Source of the DNA: an uncultured Emticicia sp.
Lineage (GTDB): Bacteria; Bacteroidota; Bacteroidia; Cytophagales; Spirosomataceae
DNA length: 64,000 nt
Direction of reading: 5' to 3'
Assembly (NCBI RefSeq): GCF_937903345.1
Contig: NZ_CALCZQ010000062.1
Location: forward strand, 1-64,000
The position numbers were made by a program, and so were the translations under genes. The notes below the pieces were generated by a model that saw nothing but the letters and a program-made list of their open reading frames with translations, made no database searches and had not been told where the DNA came from. Shown in pieces: positions 16,956-27,479 of this stretch (within the stretch, counting starts at the first letter, position 1; each line of letters begins with the position of its first letter).

Positions 16956-17831
16956 TTAAAATTTAATATTCATATTTGCCATTATTACACCGTTTGGATT
17001 AACAACTGGATGAAAACTCATTTCTTTGTATATTCCTATTCGAAGTTTCGGAATAAAATAAAGAAGATCTAATGCTGCCAAAGTAATACCCCCGTAGAAT
17101 AATAAATTTGCTTTTTTCAATTGGTCATTAGCTAATGCTAAGTCTTTATTCGCTTTGGCAATTGTAGCAGCACTATAATTGCTGAGCCAATCATCTTTTG
17201 TAACAGTAATTTTTTGATTCACATTACTGGTCTCATATATTTTATAAGAATTTAAGGCAATGGATTTTTTATTTGTACCCATTACAAGCATTCCTATTCC
17301 CGCCGCTAGGCCAGTTCCTAAAATAACAAAACTTGCTCGGTTCATGTGACTATTTTCATTGGCAAGTTTTATTTTAGGAAGTGAAGACTTTGTAGGTATT
17401 GACTTTTGTGAATCTGCCATATTATCTACAATGCCAGATTTTGTTTCAGAATAAGTTTCTTTTTGCTGTGTTTTAGGTAATCCTGCACTTATGCGATAAT
17501 CATGAATTTTAACAAAAACATTTATTGTAAGATTTTCATTTATTTTAAGACTATCGCTCATAAAATCCCAAACAATTAGCTTATTTGATCCAGTTTTTAT
17601 ACCTTTTCCTATATCTCCGCTTAGGGTTTTACATTTCAAAATACCACTTTTGCCACCTACTGCATTGATATAAATAGAGTCTTCTGGTGAATTAAAATCA
17701 ATATCATAATAAATTTCAATTGTTCGATCATTTTCATTTACTTTAAAATTGACGTTGGATAGTTGTGCCTGTGAATAGGTAAAATACGGTAGTAGCAGGA
17801 ATAAAAAACTTTTCAATATATATTTTTTCAT
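16956..17831 (-). CDS. Exported protein with one membrane segment, unknown function
   Basis: This 291-residue protein has a signal peptide (ending FTYSQ). Next is a beta-rich domain (about 25-115) with the pattern IEIYYDIDFNSPEDSIYI and SNKLIVWDFMSDS, common in uncharacterised Bacteroidota exported proteins. A Ser/Lys-rich linker, a membrane segment (about 168-186, FVILGTGLAAGIGMLVMGT) and a short helical C-terminal part follow. I do not recognise a named family. It overlaps the upstream lipoprotein gene by four bases (17828-17831), so the two are translated together and probably work together at the envelope. Confidence 0.6.
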   Translation of the reverse strand: MKKYILKSFLFLLLPYFTYSQAQLSNVNFKVNENDRTIEIYYDIDFNSPEDSIYINAVGGKSGILKCKTLSGDIGKGIKTGSNKLIVWDFMSDSLKINENLTINVFVKIHDYRISAGLPKTQQKETYSETKSGIVDNMADSQKSIPTKSSLPKIKLANENSHMNRASFVILGTGLAAGIGMLVMGTNKKSIALNSYKIYETSNVNQKITVTKDDWLSNYSAATIAKANKDLALANDQLKKANLLFYGGITLAALDLLYFIPKLRIGIYKEMSFHPVVNPNGVIMANMNIKF

Positions 17832-18166
17832 TTTACAATTAAATCTAAATTATCGGTTCCATCCGTTAAACAAGCATTATAAAAAACTACATTTATTTTA
17901 TTTGTACCTATACTTCCAAATTGATAAGAAACTTTTGAACCAGTATAGGTTTTATCTTCAATTGTCCATATTACACGAATTGGAGCTTGACCAATTGGAG
18001 TATTATCAGTGGTATTCAGAAAAAAGTCGTACCTTAAATTACCTTTTGAAGTATGCTGTATTTTAAACTTTGGAGGAATACAATTTTTACTTTGAAAATC
18101 GACCTCTTCAAACTTTTTGCAGCCGACCATTATTAGAAAAATTATTAGAAATAAAAGTTTTTTCAT
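17828..18166 (-). CDS. Small lipoprotein of unknown function
   Basis: This 112-residue protein has a lipoprotein signal with lipobox IMVGC (Cys at about 16) followed by KK. The mature part is a single beta-sandwich-like domain (TPIGQAPIRVIWTIEDK, SYQFGSIGTNKINVVFYN), similar in size to a PKD or Ig-like fold. It is the first gene of a two-gene minus-strand operon with 16956-17831. Confidence 0.65.
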   Translation of the reverse strand: MKKLLFLIIFLIMVGCKKFEEVDFQSKNCIPPKFKIQHTSKGNLRYDFFLNTTDNTPIGQAPIRVIWTIEDKTYTGSKVSYQFGSIGTNKINVVFYNACLTDGTDNLDLIVK

Positions 18167-19385
18167 ACAAGACTGTTTTTCGACAGGTTAATAATTTATG
18201 TTGTGAAAATATGAAAAAGTAACGAATAATAAAAATGAAAAATCGTTTCATTTTTATTTAGCAATTAATTTAAAGTATTTGGATAAATATGAAAATAAAG
18301 CCCTCTTTTATTGATTTTTTATTTAAGGTAAGGTTTGTTCTAGATTTGAAAAGTTTCTTTTTTCTGTGTAAACGGTTTAGCGAATTAAATATTAGGATGT
18401 TTTCACTTCTAATGAATTAAAACAGACTTATGATTAAACTTTTGCTTTACTAAATTACAAAACTTTTTACTTTAGCAGTTCTCGAAAAAAGTCAAACAGT
18501 AGTCGTTGTGTACAAAATTTTCTACACCTATCACCTTTATTAAAATTTTTCTGAAATTAAAATATCGCTCCACCCTAATTTAGCTGACATGTGATAATTA
18601 TTACATACGAAAAGCATCATATCAATGAAACATTAAATATCGGCAATCTGAATTTTAATCTAGAATAAAAAAATAAAATAAGATTTTTTCTATCGATAGT
18701 TTACTGTATTCTTTGTTACATAATTGTCTTTTTTAAGCCTGAAAGCAACATCAAATTAAAAAATCCGACTGATGAAATAAAGTACTTTTCAATAGTAATA
18801 ATTGTTTGGAAAATTTTGCTTTTTGATAGATTTATAACTATTTTTGTAATGGTCTGAAATCAAAAAACTTTTTGTAGTTTTTGGATATTTCTTTAAAAAA
18901 ATCAAGCATTTGACCTATTTTTATATTAAAATACACTATTTTAAGAGAGGAAACTATTTTCAGTATCCTTGTAGAATAATAGTATTTTTTTTATCTGATC
19001 GATAAGCCTAAGTAGACTCGTTTAATTGCTGTTATTTGAGTTTAGCCTAAAAAAAGCTTTGATTGATTATCAAAATACTACTCTAACTTTTCTTAAAATA
19101 CGGATTAGATGGGTATATAATATAAACCACAATCAATTACTCCAATCGGCAAGTAGGAGCAAGATATTTTTCAATTCTAAGAAAAACAAATTATGCTTTT
19201 ACCCAAAAATCAGAATCGCATGAATCTAAAGTATTTTTTAAAATATTTTGGAGTACAGAGAACAAAAAAAATCTCACGATTTTATTTAATATTTTGATAA
19301 CCATAAAAACTATCAGTAATAATTTTTAATAGTCGGCACTTTTGCTCAGCTTGATAAATAGAAAAAAACTACCTTTTTTAAGTGG
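18167..19385. other. 1.2-kb AT-rich region without a convincing gene
   Basis: The longest frame (65 codons, 19026-19223) has no recognisable signal, motif or neighbour support. The region separates a minus-strand operon from a plus-strand run and so must hold two promoters, but I could not place them firmly. No repeat family seen elsewhere in the window occurs here. Confidence 0.4.
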
Positions 19386-22382
19386 ATGAAAAAACTTATA
19401 TGTTTTAATATTATTGTATTTCTAATTTGCATCACACAAATTTCTTATGGTGCTGGGTATAAAAATAGTAGTTCAACTTTTTCATTGGCCATTAATAGAA
19501 CTGCAGGTTGTACTCAAATTTCGCAAATTTCACTTAGCTTGATTGAAATTCAGATTACCTCAAAAACAAATGCTACCATAAGTTTAAATATAGCTGCAGG
19601 ATTGTATAATGCAAAATCGACTATTAATGGCACAATCAGTGGTACAACAATTGATTTTGATACCAAAACAATCAATTCAAGTACATGTAATGCAAATGCA
19701 GCAATTAATATTAAACTAACTTATACTTTTAATAATTTTGGAGGAAATACAGTAACGGGATTATTGAGGGGTGTTGCAACCGGAGCTTTTACAGGTAATA
19801 ACACTTCTGGCTCAGTCATTCTTACTTATTTCAATGGCATTAATGGAGAATTAAGTGCAAAAGCCAATGCAGTCGTGTATAGCCCCACAGGGATTGCTAA
19901 ATCATCAGGAGCCATTTGTACGAGTGATATAATTGATGTTAAACTTTTTGGAGATAATTATCAAGGGGTGCAATTATACCTGGATAATACTCCTTTAGGA
20001 AGTATTATTAATATTGATAATTCGTTTAGTGTGAGCCAAGGGTTCATCAGATTTACCATGGCAGAAAAAGGAATTACAATCGATGGCATACACACCATAT
20101 CTTTAGATATAAATGGTTCAAGAATTACGTATGCGACTTTTCAAACCTATACACCAATCACCAACATAAATGTTTTATCAGCAAGTAAAACCATTTCTTG
20201 CTATGGAGAAGCCATAAACTTAAACATAAGTACACTTCCCAATGGTGTGACTTACAATTGGTCAGATAGTTTCGGGGTCAATGTAAGCCCTCGTTCGATT
20301 TCTGATTTTTCAAAAGAATATTACATTATTATGTCAAAACCAGGAAGAACTTGTGAAATACAAAGTAATAAAGTATCTATTCAAGTAATTCCAAATTTTA
20401 CTGCATCGGTATCATTGCCACAAGGTAACCAAGTATGTGAAGGACAAGCGATACAAATAAATGCCGCTCCAAATGACGAAAATTTATATAATTATGCTTG
20501 GTATAATGGAAATATATCTTTGGGGACAAACACGAACAGTATTTTTGTATCTAATAATGGCCAATTTAATGTAAAAGTAACTCCTAAAAATGGAGGATGT
20601 GAAAGTAAAACCTCAACAAATACAATAAATGACCTTATTTTTCAAAAAAAAATCACCGGTGATAGAATTTCAGTACTGAATAAAACCTCAGCAATTTTTT
20701 GTAAAGATGACGCTTATCTTACCTTATTGGCTTCCGCAAATGATATAACAGGTATAAGTTATGAATGGAGTGGACTTAAAACTGGTCGAGAGAGTTCTCT
20801 ACAGGTTGAAAGTGGTGGCGACTATTACCTTCAACTTTCCAGAGGAGCATGTAGAACTTCTCCTTTAAAATTTACAGTTATTGGAAAAATTACGCCCACT
20901 TTAACTCTTAATCCTAGCGATGCTCAAATTTGTAAAGGGCAAAATATTAGCATTATCGCAAATCCAAATAATTCAAATTATTCATATCAGTGGTTTGGTG
21001 GTACTGATGGTAAAACCGACCTAAAAGTAAACTCGGCGAACTATAGTGCAAATGATGGAGGCCTTTATAGGGTAGTATTAAACCCAGCCGGGGGTAATTG
21101 CAATGCAATTTCTGGTGTATATGAGGTAAGTCAACAAGTGAAAGCAGATGCACCAATTACGAATTTTCAAATTACAGGTCGCAAGGCCAATGATATTGTA
21201 CCTATTTGTAATTTAACGAATGGTATAAGCTTAGTAGCCACATCAGATAATGACGTAAGCATTAGTTGGAATGGTGGACCCAAATTTTTAAAATCAAATA
21301 CTTTTCAAAATATCAAAGACGAAAGGTCTTATATAGCTAAATTTGAAAGAGGCAAATGTGTTGAATCATTAGCTGTTACGACTAAAATACAGGAGTTGCT
21401 AGTAAATCTAAAATCTACAAAGGATGCCATTACTTGCAGTGATAATACAGATTTTAAATTAGTAGCGGAGCCTAATTACTCCGCAGCATCCATCAAGTGG
21501 AGAGATGAAACTGATGCTAATTTCTCGAATACAAATAAGGAATTTGCCCCTACAAAAGCGGGTATTTATTATGCAGTTGCAAATTTATCTGAATGTGGGG
21601 CAGTTGATTCAAAACCTAGTGAGAAAGTAAAAATTACTTTACCTGCTAGTTTTAAAGTAAGTATCGTTTCGCAACTCACAAGTCCAATTTGTGAAGGTCT
21701 TACTCAAACCTTTACAGGAATTCCAACATTTAATGCTTTTGCAGGTACATATAATTGGGTACCAAACATCAGCACAAGCAATATATTAAAATCTATGAAT
21801 GCTGGAACGTATTCTTTAACTATTCAGCAAGATGGATGTAAAGCTTCTGCAATAGCATCAATTACAACAAAGCCATCAAAACCATCAATAACTGTGGTAG
21901 ATAATTTTAACTTATTTTCTAGCCCAAATACAGATAGTTTTGAATGGTTATTTAAAGATTTACCATCATCAATTAATCCAGCCTTATACAGATCGTTTTC
22001 TCCTACCGAAACAAAAGACAAATTGTTTACACAGAAAGTTGGGGCATACATACTAAAAGGTAGTAGAAATGGATGTGGTATTGCATACTCTGACCCTATC
22101 GAAATTACGATAATCACATTAGCAAATGAAAACATAAACTCAAATGCTTGGAAAGTATATCCAAACCCAAGTAATAATATTCTTACGATTGAAAACAATT
22201 CACTGGATTTTCTACAAGGCAATTTAATTGAACTTAGAAATAGTTCAGGACTCTTGATAAAATCTTGGTTTCAGAGTGAAAAATCGAAAGATTATAGTAT
22301 AAATGATCTATCATCAGGTATTTATCACTTGATTTTTAATCAAAAAAACAGTAGAATTGTAAAAAAAATAATAAAGCTGTAA
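19386..22382 (+). CDS. Giant T9SS-secreted protein with Ig-like repeats
   Basis: This 998-residue protein has a signal peptide (ending QISYGAG). A unique N-terminal beta domain (to about 165) is followed by six or more Ig-like segments, each starting with a Cys-Gly pattern such as TISCYGEAINL, QVCEGQAIQI, QICKGQNISI and PICEGLTQTF. The end is a T9SS sorting domain (WKVYPNPSNNILTIEN to KIIKL). Such proteins act as surface adhesins or motility filaments in Bacteroidota. It heads a same-strand run of six exported proteins, with 16 bases to the next gene, which suggests that the later genes help to place or anchor it. Confidence 0.8.
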   Translation: MKKLICFNIIVFLICITQISYGAGYKNSSSTFSLAINRTAGCTQISQISLSLIEIQITSKTNATISLNIAAGLYNAKSTINGTISGTTIDFDTKTINSSTCNANAAINIKLTYTFNNFGGNTVTGLLRGVATGAFTGNNTSGSVILTYFNGINGELSAKANAVVYSPTGIAKSSGAICTSDIIDVKLFGDNYQGVQLYLDNTPLGSIINIDNSFSVSQGFIRFTMAEKGITIDGIHTISLDINGSRITYATFQTYTPITNINVLSASKTISCYGEAINLNISTLPNGVTYNWSDSFGVNVSPRSISDFSKEYYIIMSKPGRTCEIQSNKVSIQVIPNFTASVSLPQGNQVCEGQAIQINAAPNDENLYNYAWYNGNISLGTNTNSIFVSNNGQFNVKVTPKNGGCESKTSTNTINDLIFQKKITGDRISVLNKTSAIFCKDDAYLTLLASANDITGISYEWSGLKTGRESSLQVESGGDYYLQLSRGACRTSPLKFTVIGKITPTLTLNPSDAQICKGQNISIIANPNNSNYSYQWFGGTDGKTDLKVNSANYSANDGGLYRVVLNPAGGNCNAISGVYEVSQQVKADAPITNFQITGRKANDIVPICNLTNGISLVATSDNDVSISWNGGPKFLKSNTFQNIKDERSYIAKFERGKCVESLAVTTKIQELLVNLKSTKDAITCSDNTDFKLVAEPNYSAASIKWRDETDANFSNTNKEFAPTKAGIYYAVANLSECGAVDSKPSEKVKITLPASFKVSIVSQLTSPICEGLTQTFTGIPTFNAFAGTYNWVPNISTSNILKSMNAGTYSLTIQQDGCKASAIASITTKPSKPSITVVDNFNLFSSPNTDSFEWLFKDLPSSINPALYRSFSPTETKDKLFTQKVGAYILKGSRNGCGIAYSDPIEITIITLANENINSNAWKVYPNPSNNILTIENNSLDFLQGNLIELRNSSGLLIKSWFQSEKSKDYSINDLSSGIYHLIFNQKNSRIVKKIIKL

Positions 22383-22398
22383 ACATTTTATACGTCGA

Positions 22399-23697
22399 AT
22401 GAAAAATATATTTACTGCACTTTTATTATTAACATCTTCGTTTAGTTTCTCGCAAGAAAAAATATCATTTTTATCGAGTGAAACAAAGTTGGTAAATACA
22501 TTGCCTTTTTATACTGAAACAAAACTTTCAGCTTACAAAACTCCAAAACAAAATAATATCAATTTAAGTAAGGGCCAAAATTTGCTTTATTTCGATCGTC
22601 AAAACAAACCAACAACTGCTGAAAAGGCATATTATTTCAGAAAAATAGAATTTAATCAAAATCAAATACCTGTAGGTCTTGTAGAGGATTTTTATTCAAG
22701 AACAAATATGCCTAAATTTTCGGGTAACTATTATTTTTATAACAATGAAGATGAAATAACCAATAATAGCTACCAAGGCGAATGTACTTTTTATGCTTTA
22801 AATGGAGAGAAAACAATCAGCAAATATGTTGATGGAAAAATAACCGAAAGTAAAATATATTTAGCATCTGGTAAATTAAGGAAAGTGGAGTTTTTTAACA
22901 ACAATAAAACCAGAAAGTCATTTTCAGAAATTTTATTTGATTTTAACGAAAATGAAATTGGGAATATTATAGGAAATTATAATCCGACATTAAAATTAGA
23001 ACAATCTCGAAAATTAGTTACCGATAAAAATGGTGTTTATGAATCAATCACGGAATATGAAGGCAATTGTCCGAAAATGTTAGTTACAAAATATAAAGAA
23101 GGTGGAGTAGATTATCCTTCTTATATTCAGGACTTTACTTGCCGCCCAAATGATTGGACATTTAAAAACTCACAGGATTTTAACATTACTCACAATGAGT
23201 CTGAAAAATATTTCGAGGTAAATAGCAATATAGCGAGCGAAGGATTTTTATTTACTCCTATCCTAAGCGATTTCAGTTCCAAAAAATTTGAAATAATTAC
23301 CACATTTCAAAAATCAAAAAATGAAAACCTCAAAGAAATTGGTATGGTGTGGCAATACATTAATGAAAATAATTATAATTATTTTGTTATTAATTTAGAA
23401 AAAAAAACCTTCGAAATTAACTCGAAAATTAATGGCGAAGTAAGCCTCTACATGATCGGTATCAAGAACAAGATACAAATTGATGATAGCCAAACAACTT
23501 ATACATTAAAACTTGCTGCCGACCCAATTAATAAAAAGTTTAGCTATTTTGTTGATGACAAAGAAATACAAGGATTTAATAAAATACCTTCAAACCCTAC
23601 AAGCAGTTTTAAAAACCTAAACATTGGGTTTAAATTCAGAACAGCGAAAGCCAATGAATCAATAAATTTAAAAAAAATCGAAGTCAAATTACTCTAA
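22399..23697 (+). CDS. Exported MORN-like protein
   Basis: This 432-residue protein has a signal peptide (ending SSFSFSQ). The middle (about 125-215) carries MORN/YwqK-like repeats (EKTISKYVDGKITESKIY, LASGKLRKVEFFNNNK). The C-terminal 170 residues look like a concanavalin-like sandwich (NNYNYFVINLEKKTFEI, FSYFVDDKEIQGF), as found in carbohydrate-binding or DUF1080-type domains. The function is unknown. It follows the giant surface protein by 16 bases and precedes the propeller lipoprotein by 14 bases. Confidence 0.65.
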   Translation: MKNIFTALLLLTSSFSFSQEKISFLSSETKLVNTLPFYTETKLSAYKTPKQNNINLSKGQNLLYFDRQNKPTTAEKAYYFRKIEFNQNQIPVGLVEDFYSRTNMPKFSGNYYFYNNEDEITNNSYQGECTFYALNGEKTISKYVDGKITESKIYLASGKLRKVEFFNNNKTRKSFSEILFDFNENEIGNIIGNYNPTLKLEQSRKLVTDKNGVYESITEYEGNCPKMLVTKYKEGGVDYPSYIQDFTCRPNDWTFKNSQDFNITHNESEKYFEVNSNIASEGFLFTPILSDFSSKKFEIITTFQKSKNENLKEIGMVWQYINENNYNYFVINLEKKTFEINSKINGEVSLYMIGIKNKIQIDDSQTTYTLKLAADPINKKFSYFVDDKEIQGFNKIPSNPTSSFKNLNIGFKFRTAKANESINLKKIEVKLL

Positions 23698-23711
23698 TTT
23701 AAAAATAATTT

Positions 23712-24698
23712 ATGAAAAAAATCTTCTGTTTTCTTCCACTTGTTTTCGTACTGGCGAGTTGTACAACTAAAGTTTATCAACTTACCTCTGCAGGTGAATA
23801 TTTTGATGCACTGACTAAAATTACTGAATCAGAAAAGCCCATATTTTACCCAAATGGTGGCGATTTTGGTGATAATTTGGTATTTGTCGCTCAAGAAGAT
23901 GATGGTTCATATAATATTTATATGAAAGAAAAAGTGCTTATTAAGGCTATTATACAAAAAACAGGTGGGCAAAACGTCAACCTTTCTCCTAGTTATTGTG
24001 CTGTTAACAGCCGAATTGCTTTTCAATATTTTGATAAAACCAATTATGATATTTATTATATTGACGCTGACAAAGGAAAAGCTATCACTCAGGTTACAAA
24101 TACTGATGAAGATGAATATAATCCTTCTTGGTCGCCCGATGGAAATAGCCTAATATTTGAAAAAGGTTCTACTCCACGCACCTATGTACAAGCAACCAAA
24201 AAAGCTTCCAAAATTGAGTATAAAGGTATTTCAGTTTCAAAAAATCAAGTATGGCTAAAAGACCTAAAATCTAAAGAATTGAAAATGCTTGGGATCGGAA
24301 GTTTTCCAAAAATATCGCCTGATGGAAAAAGTATCGCATTTATAAAATATGATTTAGATAAAAATAAATCAAAAGAAACAGGTACTTTATGGATAATGAC
24401 AATTGATGGTGATTCGCAAAAGCAAATCACTAATATAAACCTTGGTTATGCAACTAGTCCAAATTGGAGTCCTGATGGCAAAAACATCATATTTCAATTA
24501 ACAAAAAAGAACAAAGAAGATTCTGATATTTATGTAATTGATATAAATGGAGAAAATTTAAAACAATACACGGTAAATAAATCAAACGATTTTGCTCCTA
24601 TCTGGACAGCCGATGATTTTATCTATTTTTGCTCAGATAGAGGTGCTAAAGCAAATCAATATCAGATTTGGAGGTTCAAGATTAAGCAAAATAAATAA
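23712..24698 (+). CDS. TolB-like WD40/PD40 propeller lipoprotein
   Basis: This 328-residue protein has a lipoprotein signal (lipobox VLASC, Cys at about 17). It has PD40 propeller blades with the hallmark SWSPDGNSLIFEKG, FPKISPDGKSIAFIK, NWSPDGKNIIFQLT and PIWTADDFIYFCSDRG. Similar propellers occur in TolB and in PorE/PorW-type envelope proteins of T9SS bacteria, where they sit between the outer membrane and peptidoglycan. An OmpA-family gene lies two genes downstream, so the propeller and the peptidoglycan anchor that can occur in one protein are separate here. Confidence 0.75.
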   Translation: MKKIFCFLPLVFVLASCTTKVYQLTSAGEYFDALTKITESEKPIFYPNGGDFGDNLVFVAQEDDGSYNIYMKEKVLIKAIIQKTGGQNVNLSPSYCAVNSRIAFQYFDKTNYDIYYIDADKGKAITQVTNTDEDEYNPSWSPDGNSLIFEKGSTPRTYVQATKKASKIEYKGISVSKNQVWLKDLKSKELKMLGIGSFPKISPDGKSIAFIKYDLDKNKSKETGTLWIMTIDGDSQKQITNINLGYATSPNWSPDGKNIIFQLTKKNKEDSDIYVIDINGENLKQYTVNKSNDFAPIWTADDFIYFCSDRGAKANQYQIWRFKIKQNK

Positions 24699-24751
24699 TA
24701 TTCAGTATCATAATTTGCGAATAAAATGTATATTAATAATTTCAAACTACT

Positions 24752-26008
24752 ATGAAAAAAACATCTTTTCTACTATTTTTCTGTCTTTCAGTTTTAAACG
24801 TATTTTCCCAAGAAGCTAAAAAAACATCAATTTACCTTAGTACTGGCACTGTAATTTCAGGTAAGCTAATTTCGGCAACAGATGATAATATTACTTTTTT
24901 GTTTGAAAATGGAAGCAGAACTTTACAAAGAGTAAGAGTTTTAATTGCATTCAATGATTATGGGCGTTACTTAGTTGTAAATAATATCTCAAACGATACC
25001 GATAAGTCAAAAGTCGAAATTGATGATTTCTATCATTCACAAACATCCCCGATGGTAAATGATGTAATTTTTAAAGCGGTACCCTTTGAAATAATTTCTT
25101 GTAAAATATCTTATGAAAGAGATGTTGTCAATTATATAAATTCAGATGGAAAGCCAGGTTCTGTAAACAAGGATAATGTACTTGCAATTATCCGGAAAGA
25201 TGGTAGCCACGAAATAATCAGAGATATAATAGAGGTTGCTCCAATTTTAGGGTCTAATATTGATAAATTCAAAGAAATAATTGCTCCTGCTCCGGTGGTT
25301 GTTCCTCCGCCTGTGGTCGTAGTAACACCAAAACCGGAGATTATCGAGACAAAACCAACACCTCAGCCTGTTTTACAAGAACCATTGACTTCTGCACCTG
25401 TTACAGTTCCTTCAAGAGCCGTAGTTGCAACACCTAAGCCTGAAACAATTGAGCTAGAACCAACCACCCCACCAATTTTACAAGAACCATTACCTTATGG
25501 TGAGACTACTACAAAATTATCTAAGGCTGAAAAGGAAGAGTATTCTAATCAAGCGACTGATAATGTTTTAACTTTTAAAGATTATCTCAATAGAATTGGA
25601 GACAAAGGCCGTAGCCCTTCCGAAAAACGACAAGATATTAAGGATGCCTTAGAGCTATTTACCCCAGATGCCACCATTGAGGTAACCTCGAAAAGTAAAA
25701 TAGGCTCAAGAAAATATCCCATTGCAAAATACCTTACTAATTTGAGCAATTTGAATTACAGTTCAATAGAAATAACTTATGCCAACCTACGATTTGTAAG
25801 TGAATTAAACCAAGCGGCTGATGGAAATTATTACGGTATCGTAAGAGGGGAACAAACGTTCAAGGGTATGGTAAATGGTGTTATAAAATATGGCGATGTC
25901 GTAGATAAAAACTATAAAATTAAAGTTGAATCTTTTAATAACATTATTAGTGGAAAAAAAGAAGTTAAATGGAAAGTATTGTTAGGTGATGTTTCTGTCA
26001 GCCAATAG
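24752..26008 (+). CDS. Exported proline-rich protein of unknown function
   Basis: This 418-residue protein has a signal peptide (ending LNVFSQ) and an N-terminal domain (to about 165) starting STGTVISGKLISATDDNI. A proline-rich hinge (about 178-248) contains two copies of a 33-residue unit around VVVTPKPEIIETKPTPQ and AVVATPKPETIELEPTT. The C-terminal domain (about 265-418) resembles NTF2-like folds (ELFTPDATIEVTSKSKI, YPIAKYLTNLSNLNY). The hinge would span the periplasm or peptidoglycan. The family is not recognised; the domain pattern of the C-terminus recurs in the WG-repeat gene at 27480. Confidence 0.6.
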   Translation: MKKTSFLLFFCLSVLNVFSQEAKKTSIYLSTGTVISGKLISATDDNITFLFENGSRTLQRVRVLIAFNDYGRYLVVNNISNDTDKSKVEIDDFYHSQTSPMVNDVIFKAVPFEIISCKISYERDVVNYINSDGKPGSVNKDNVLAIIRKDGSHEIIRDIIEVAPILGSNIDKFKEIIAPAPVVVPPPVVVVTPKPEIIETKPTPQPVLQEPLTSAPVTVPSRAVVATPKPETIELEPTTPPILQEPLPYGETTTKLSKAEKEEYSNQATDNVLTFKDYLNRIGDKGRSPSEKRQDIKDALELFTPDATIEVTSKSKIGSRKYPIAKYLTNLSNLNYSSIEITYANLRFVSELNQAADGNYYGIVRGEQTFKGMVNGVIKYGDVVDKNYKIKVESFNNIISGKKEVKWKVLLGDVSVSQ

Positions 26009-26050
26009 TAATTCAAAATCCAATTGAAGGCACTTTTTACATATAATAAT

Positions 26051-27328
26051 GTGAAACTAATAAAAAATATCGTTTTTACACTCCTACTAATTAATACAAT
26101 GGCTTTTGGCAATTGTATTAGCTTAAAAGGTGAAATAAAAGATCAAGTTACAGGAAAAGCACTTGCTACCAATATATTTGTAATAATTAAAGACAAAAAA
26201 ACAAAAATTGGGGTTAGCAACGAAATGGGCGAGTTCTTAGTTCAAATTCCCTGTGAAGCAAAAATATTGGTAGTCGAAAAAAAAGATTTTCGACTACTTT
26301 CTATTCCTCTCAAAATTACCACGGAAAACAATACTTTTTTCTGTAATTTGACTCTCATTCCACTTGATAAACAAATTAACGACCGACCATATTCGCAGTC
26401 AGAACAAAAAGATTTAGTTTTAGATAATACTCAAGTAAAAACAAGCAGAAAAGCAATTAGAATATTTAAAGTACTAGATGCTTTTACAAAAGAAATAATA
26501 CATGCTCAGATTTGTTTGTTTTTTACAAAAAATGCAGAAAAAAAATGTTTTGAAGTAAATAAAAACAAACAAGAAAAGATAATTTTCACTGAAGAAGATA
26601 TTGTGGCATTTGAAATAATTGAAAAAGGATACCAAAGTTATAATGGTAATCTTATAATAAATCAATTAGATAATAAATCTTTAATATACGATATATTTAT
26701 TTCAAAAACACAAACTTTTGCCTCGTTTTCTCTCTCAAACAACATAAGAGAAATAGAATTTTTTAACTCAAAAAAAGTGAAGATTAATTTACTTACAAAG
26801 GAAAATTATTTATTTGCTTCGGTAAACCCAAATGAAGAATATAGCATTAAAATAAAAACTAAGAACGGGAATATTGAAAAAAAAATCACTTTTGTTGAAG
26901 GACTAAATTTTTTATCCATTGTTGATGAAATAAAAGAACCTGAAATATTAAAACCTATGGAAGAAAAGGTAAATCCTAAAGGCTTTCATGTCATTTATTT
27001 TGAGCAAAGTGATTTTTTTCTCACCAAATTAGCAAAAATTCAGTTAGATTCAATTCGTAAAATTCTGGTTGCCTATCCAAAACTAAATGTTAAAATTACA
27101 GGATATACAGATAATGTTGGAAATCCGCGACTTAATGAAACGCTTTCTGAATATCGAGCAAAAGTAACATTAAACTATTTTACAACAACAGGTATTGACC
27201 CTAAAAGATTAAGATGGGAAGGTCTTGGTGACCAAAAACCAGCGAGTCCAAATGATAATGAAGAAAACAAACATAAAAATAGACGGGTTGAACTGGAAAT
27301 TGATGATCAATCAATAATTCGAAACTAA
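26051..27328 (+). CDS. OmpA-family protein with carboxypeptidase-regulatory-like domain
   Basis: This 425-residue protein has a signal peptide (INTMAFGNC at its end). An N-terminal carboxypeptidase-regulatory-like domain (KGEIKDQVTGKALATNIF) and a middle domain follow. The C-terminal OmpA-like peptidoglycan-binding domain (about 315-420) has VKITGYTDNVGNPRLNETLS, LRWEGLGDQKPASPND and NRRVELEI. The best start is GTG at 26051, since it opens directly on the signal peptide; an upstream TTG at 26024 would add nine residues. It probably links an outer-membrane assembly to peptidoglycan. The gene lies 42 bases after the proline-rich gene. Confidence 0.8.
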   Translation: MKLIKNIVFTLLLINTMAFGNCISLKGEIKDQVTGKALATNIFVIIKDKKTKIGVSNEMGEFLVQIPCEAKILVVEKKDFRLLSIPLKITTENNTFFCNLTLIPLDKQINDRPYSQSEQKDLVLDNTQVKTSRKAIRIFKVLDAFTKEIIHAQICLFFTKNAEKKCFEVNKNKQEKIIFTEEDIVAFEIIEKGYQSYNGNLIINQLDNKSLIYDIFISKTQTFASFSLSNNIREIEFFNSKKVKINLLTKENYLFASVNPNEEYSIKIKTKNGNIEKKITFVEGLNFLSIVDEIKEPEILKPMEEKVNPKGFHVIYFEQSDFFLTKLAKIQLDSIRKILVAYPKLNVKITGYTDNVGNPRLNETLSEYRAKVTLNYFTTTGIDPKRLRWEGLGDQKPASPNDNEENKHKNRRVELEIDDQSIIRN

Positions 27329-27479
27329 GTTTATAAAGAAACTTTTGCTCATGAAATATTAGAGCATTCGGAATAACTTATTAAAAAAATCAAAACTCAC
27401 TTTAAATAATTAATAATTTGAATTGAATTTCTGCAAAGTTTTGTCGCCAACTATGATAAACAGGATAAATCCTCTGCCA

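Noticed and set aside
19026..19223. Small gene of 65 codons in the 1.2-kb gap.
   Set aside because: No signal peptide, motif, promoter or neighbour supports it.
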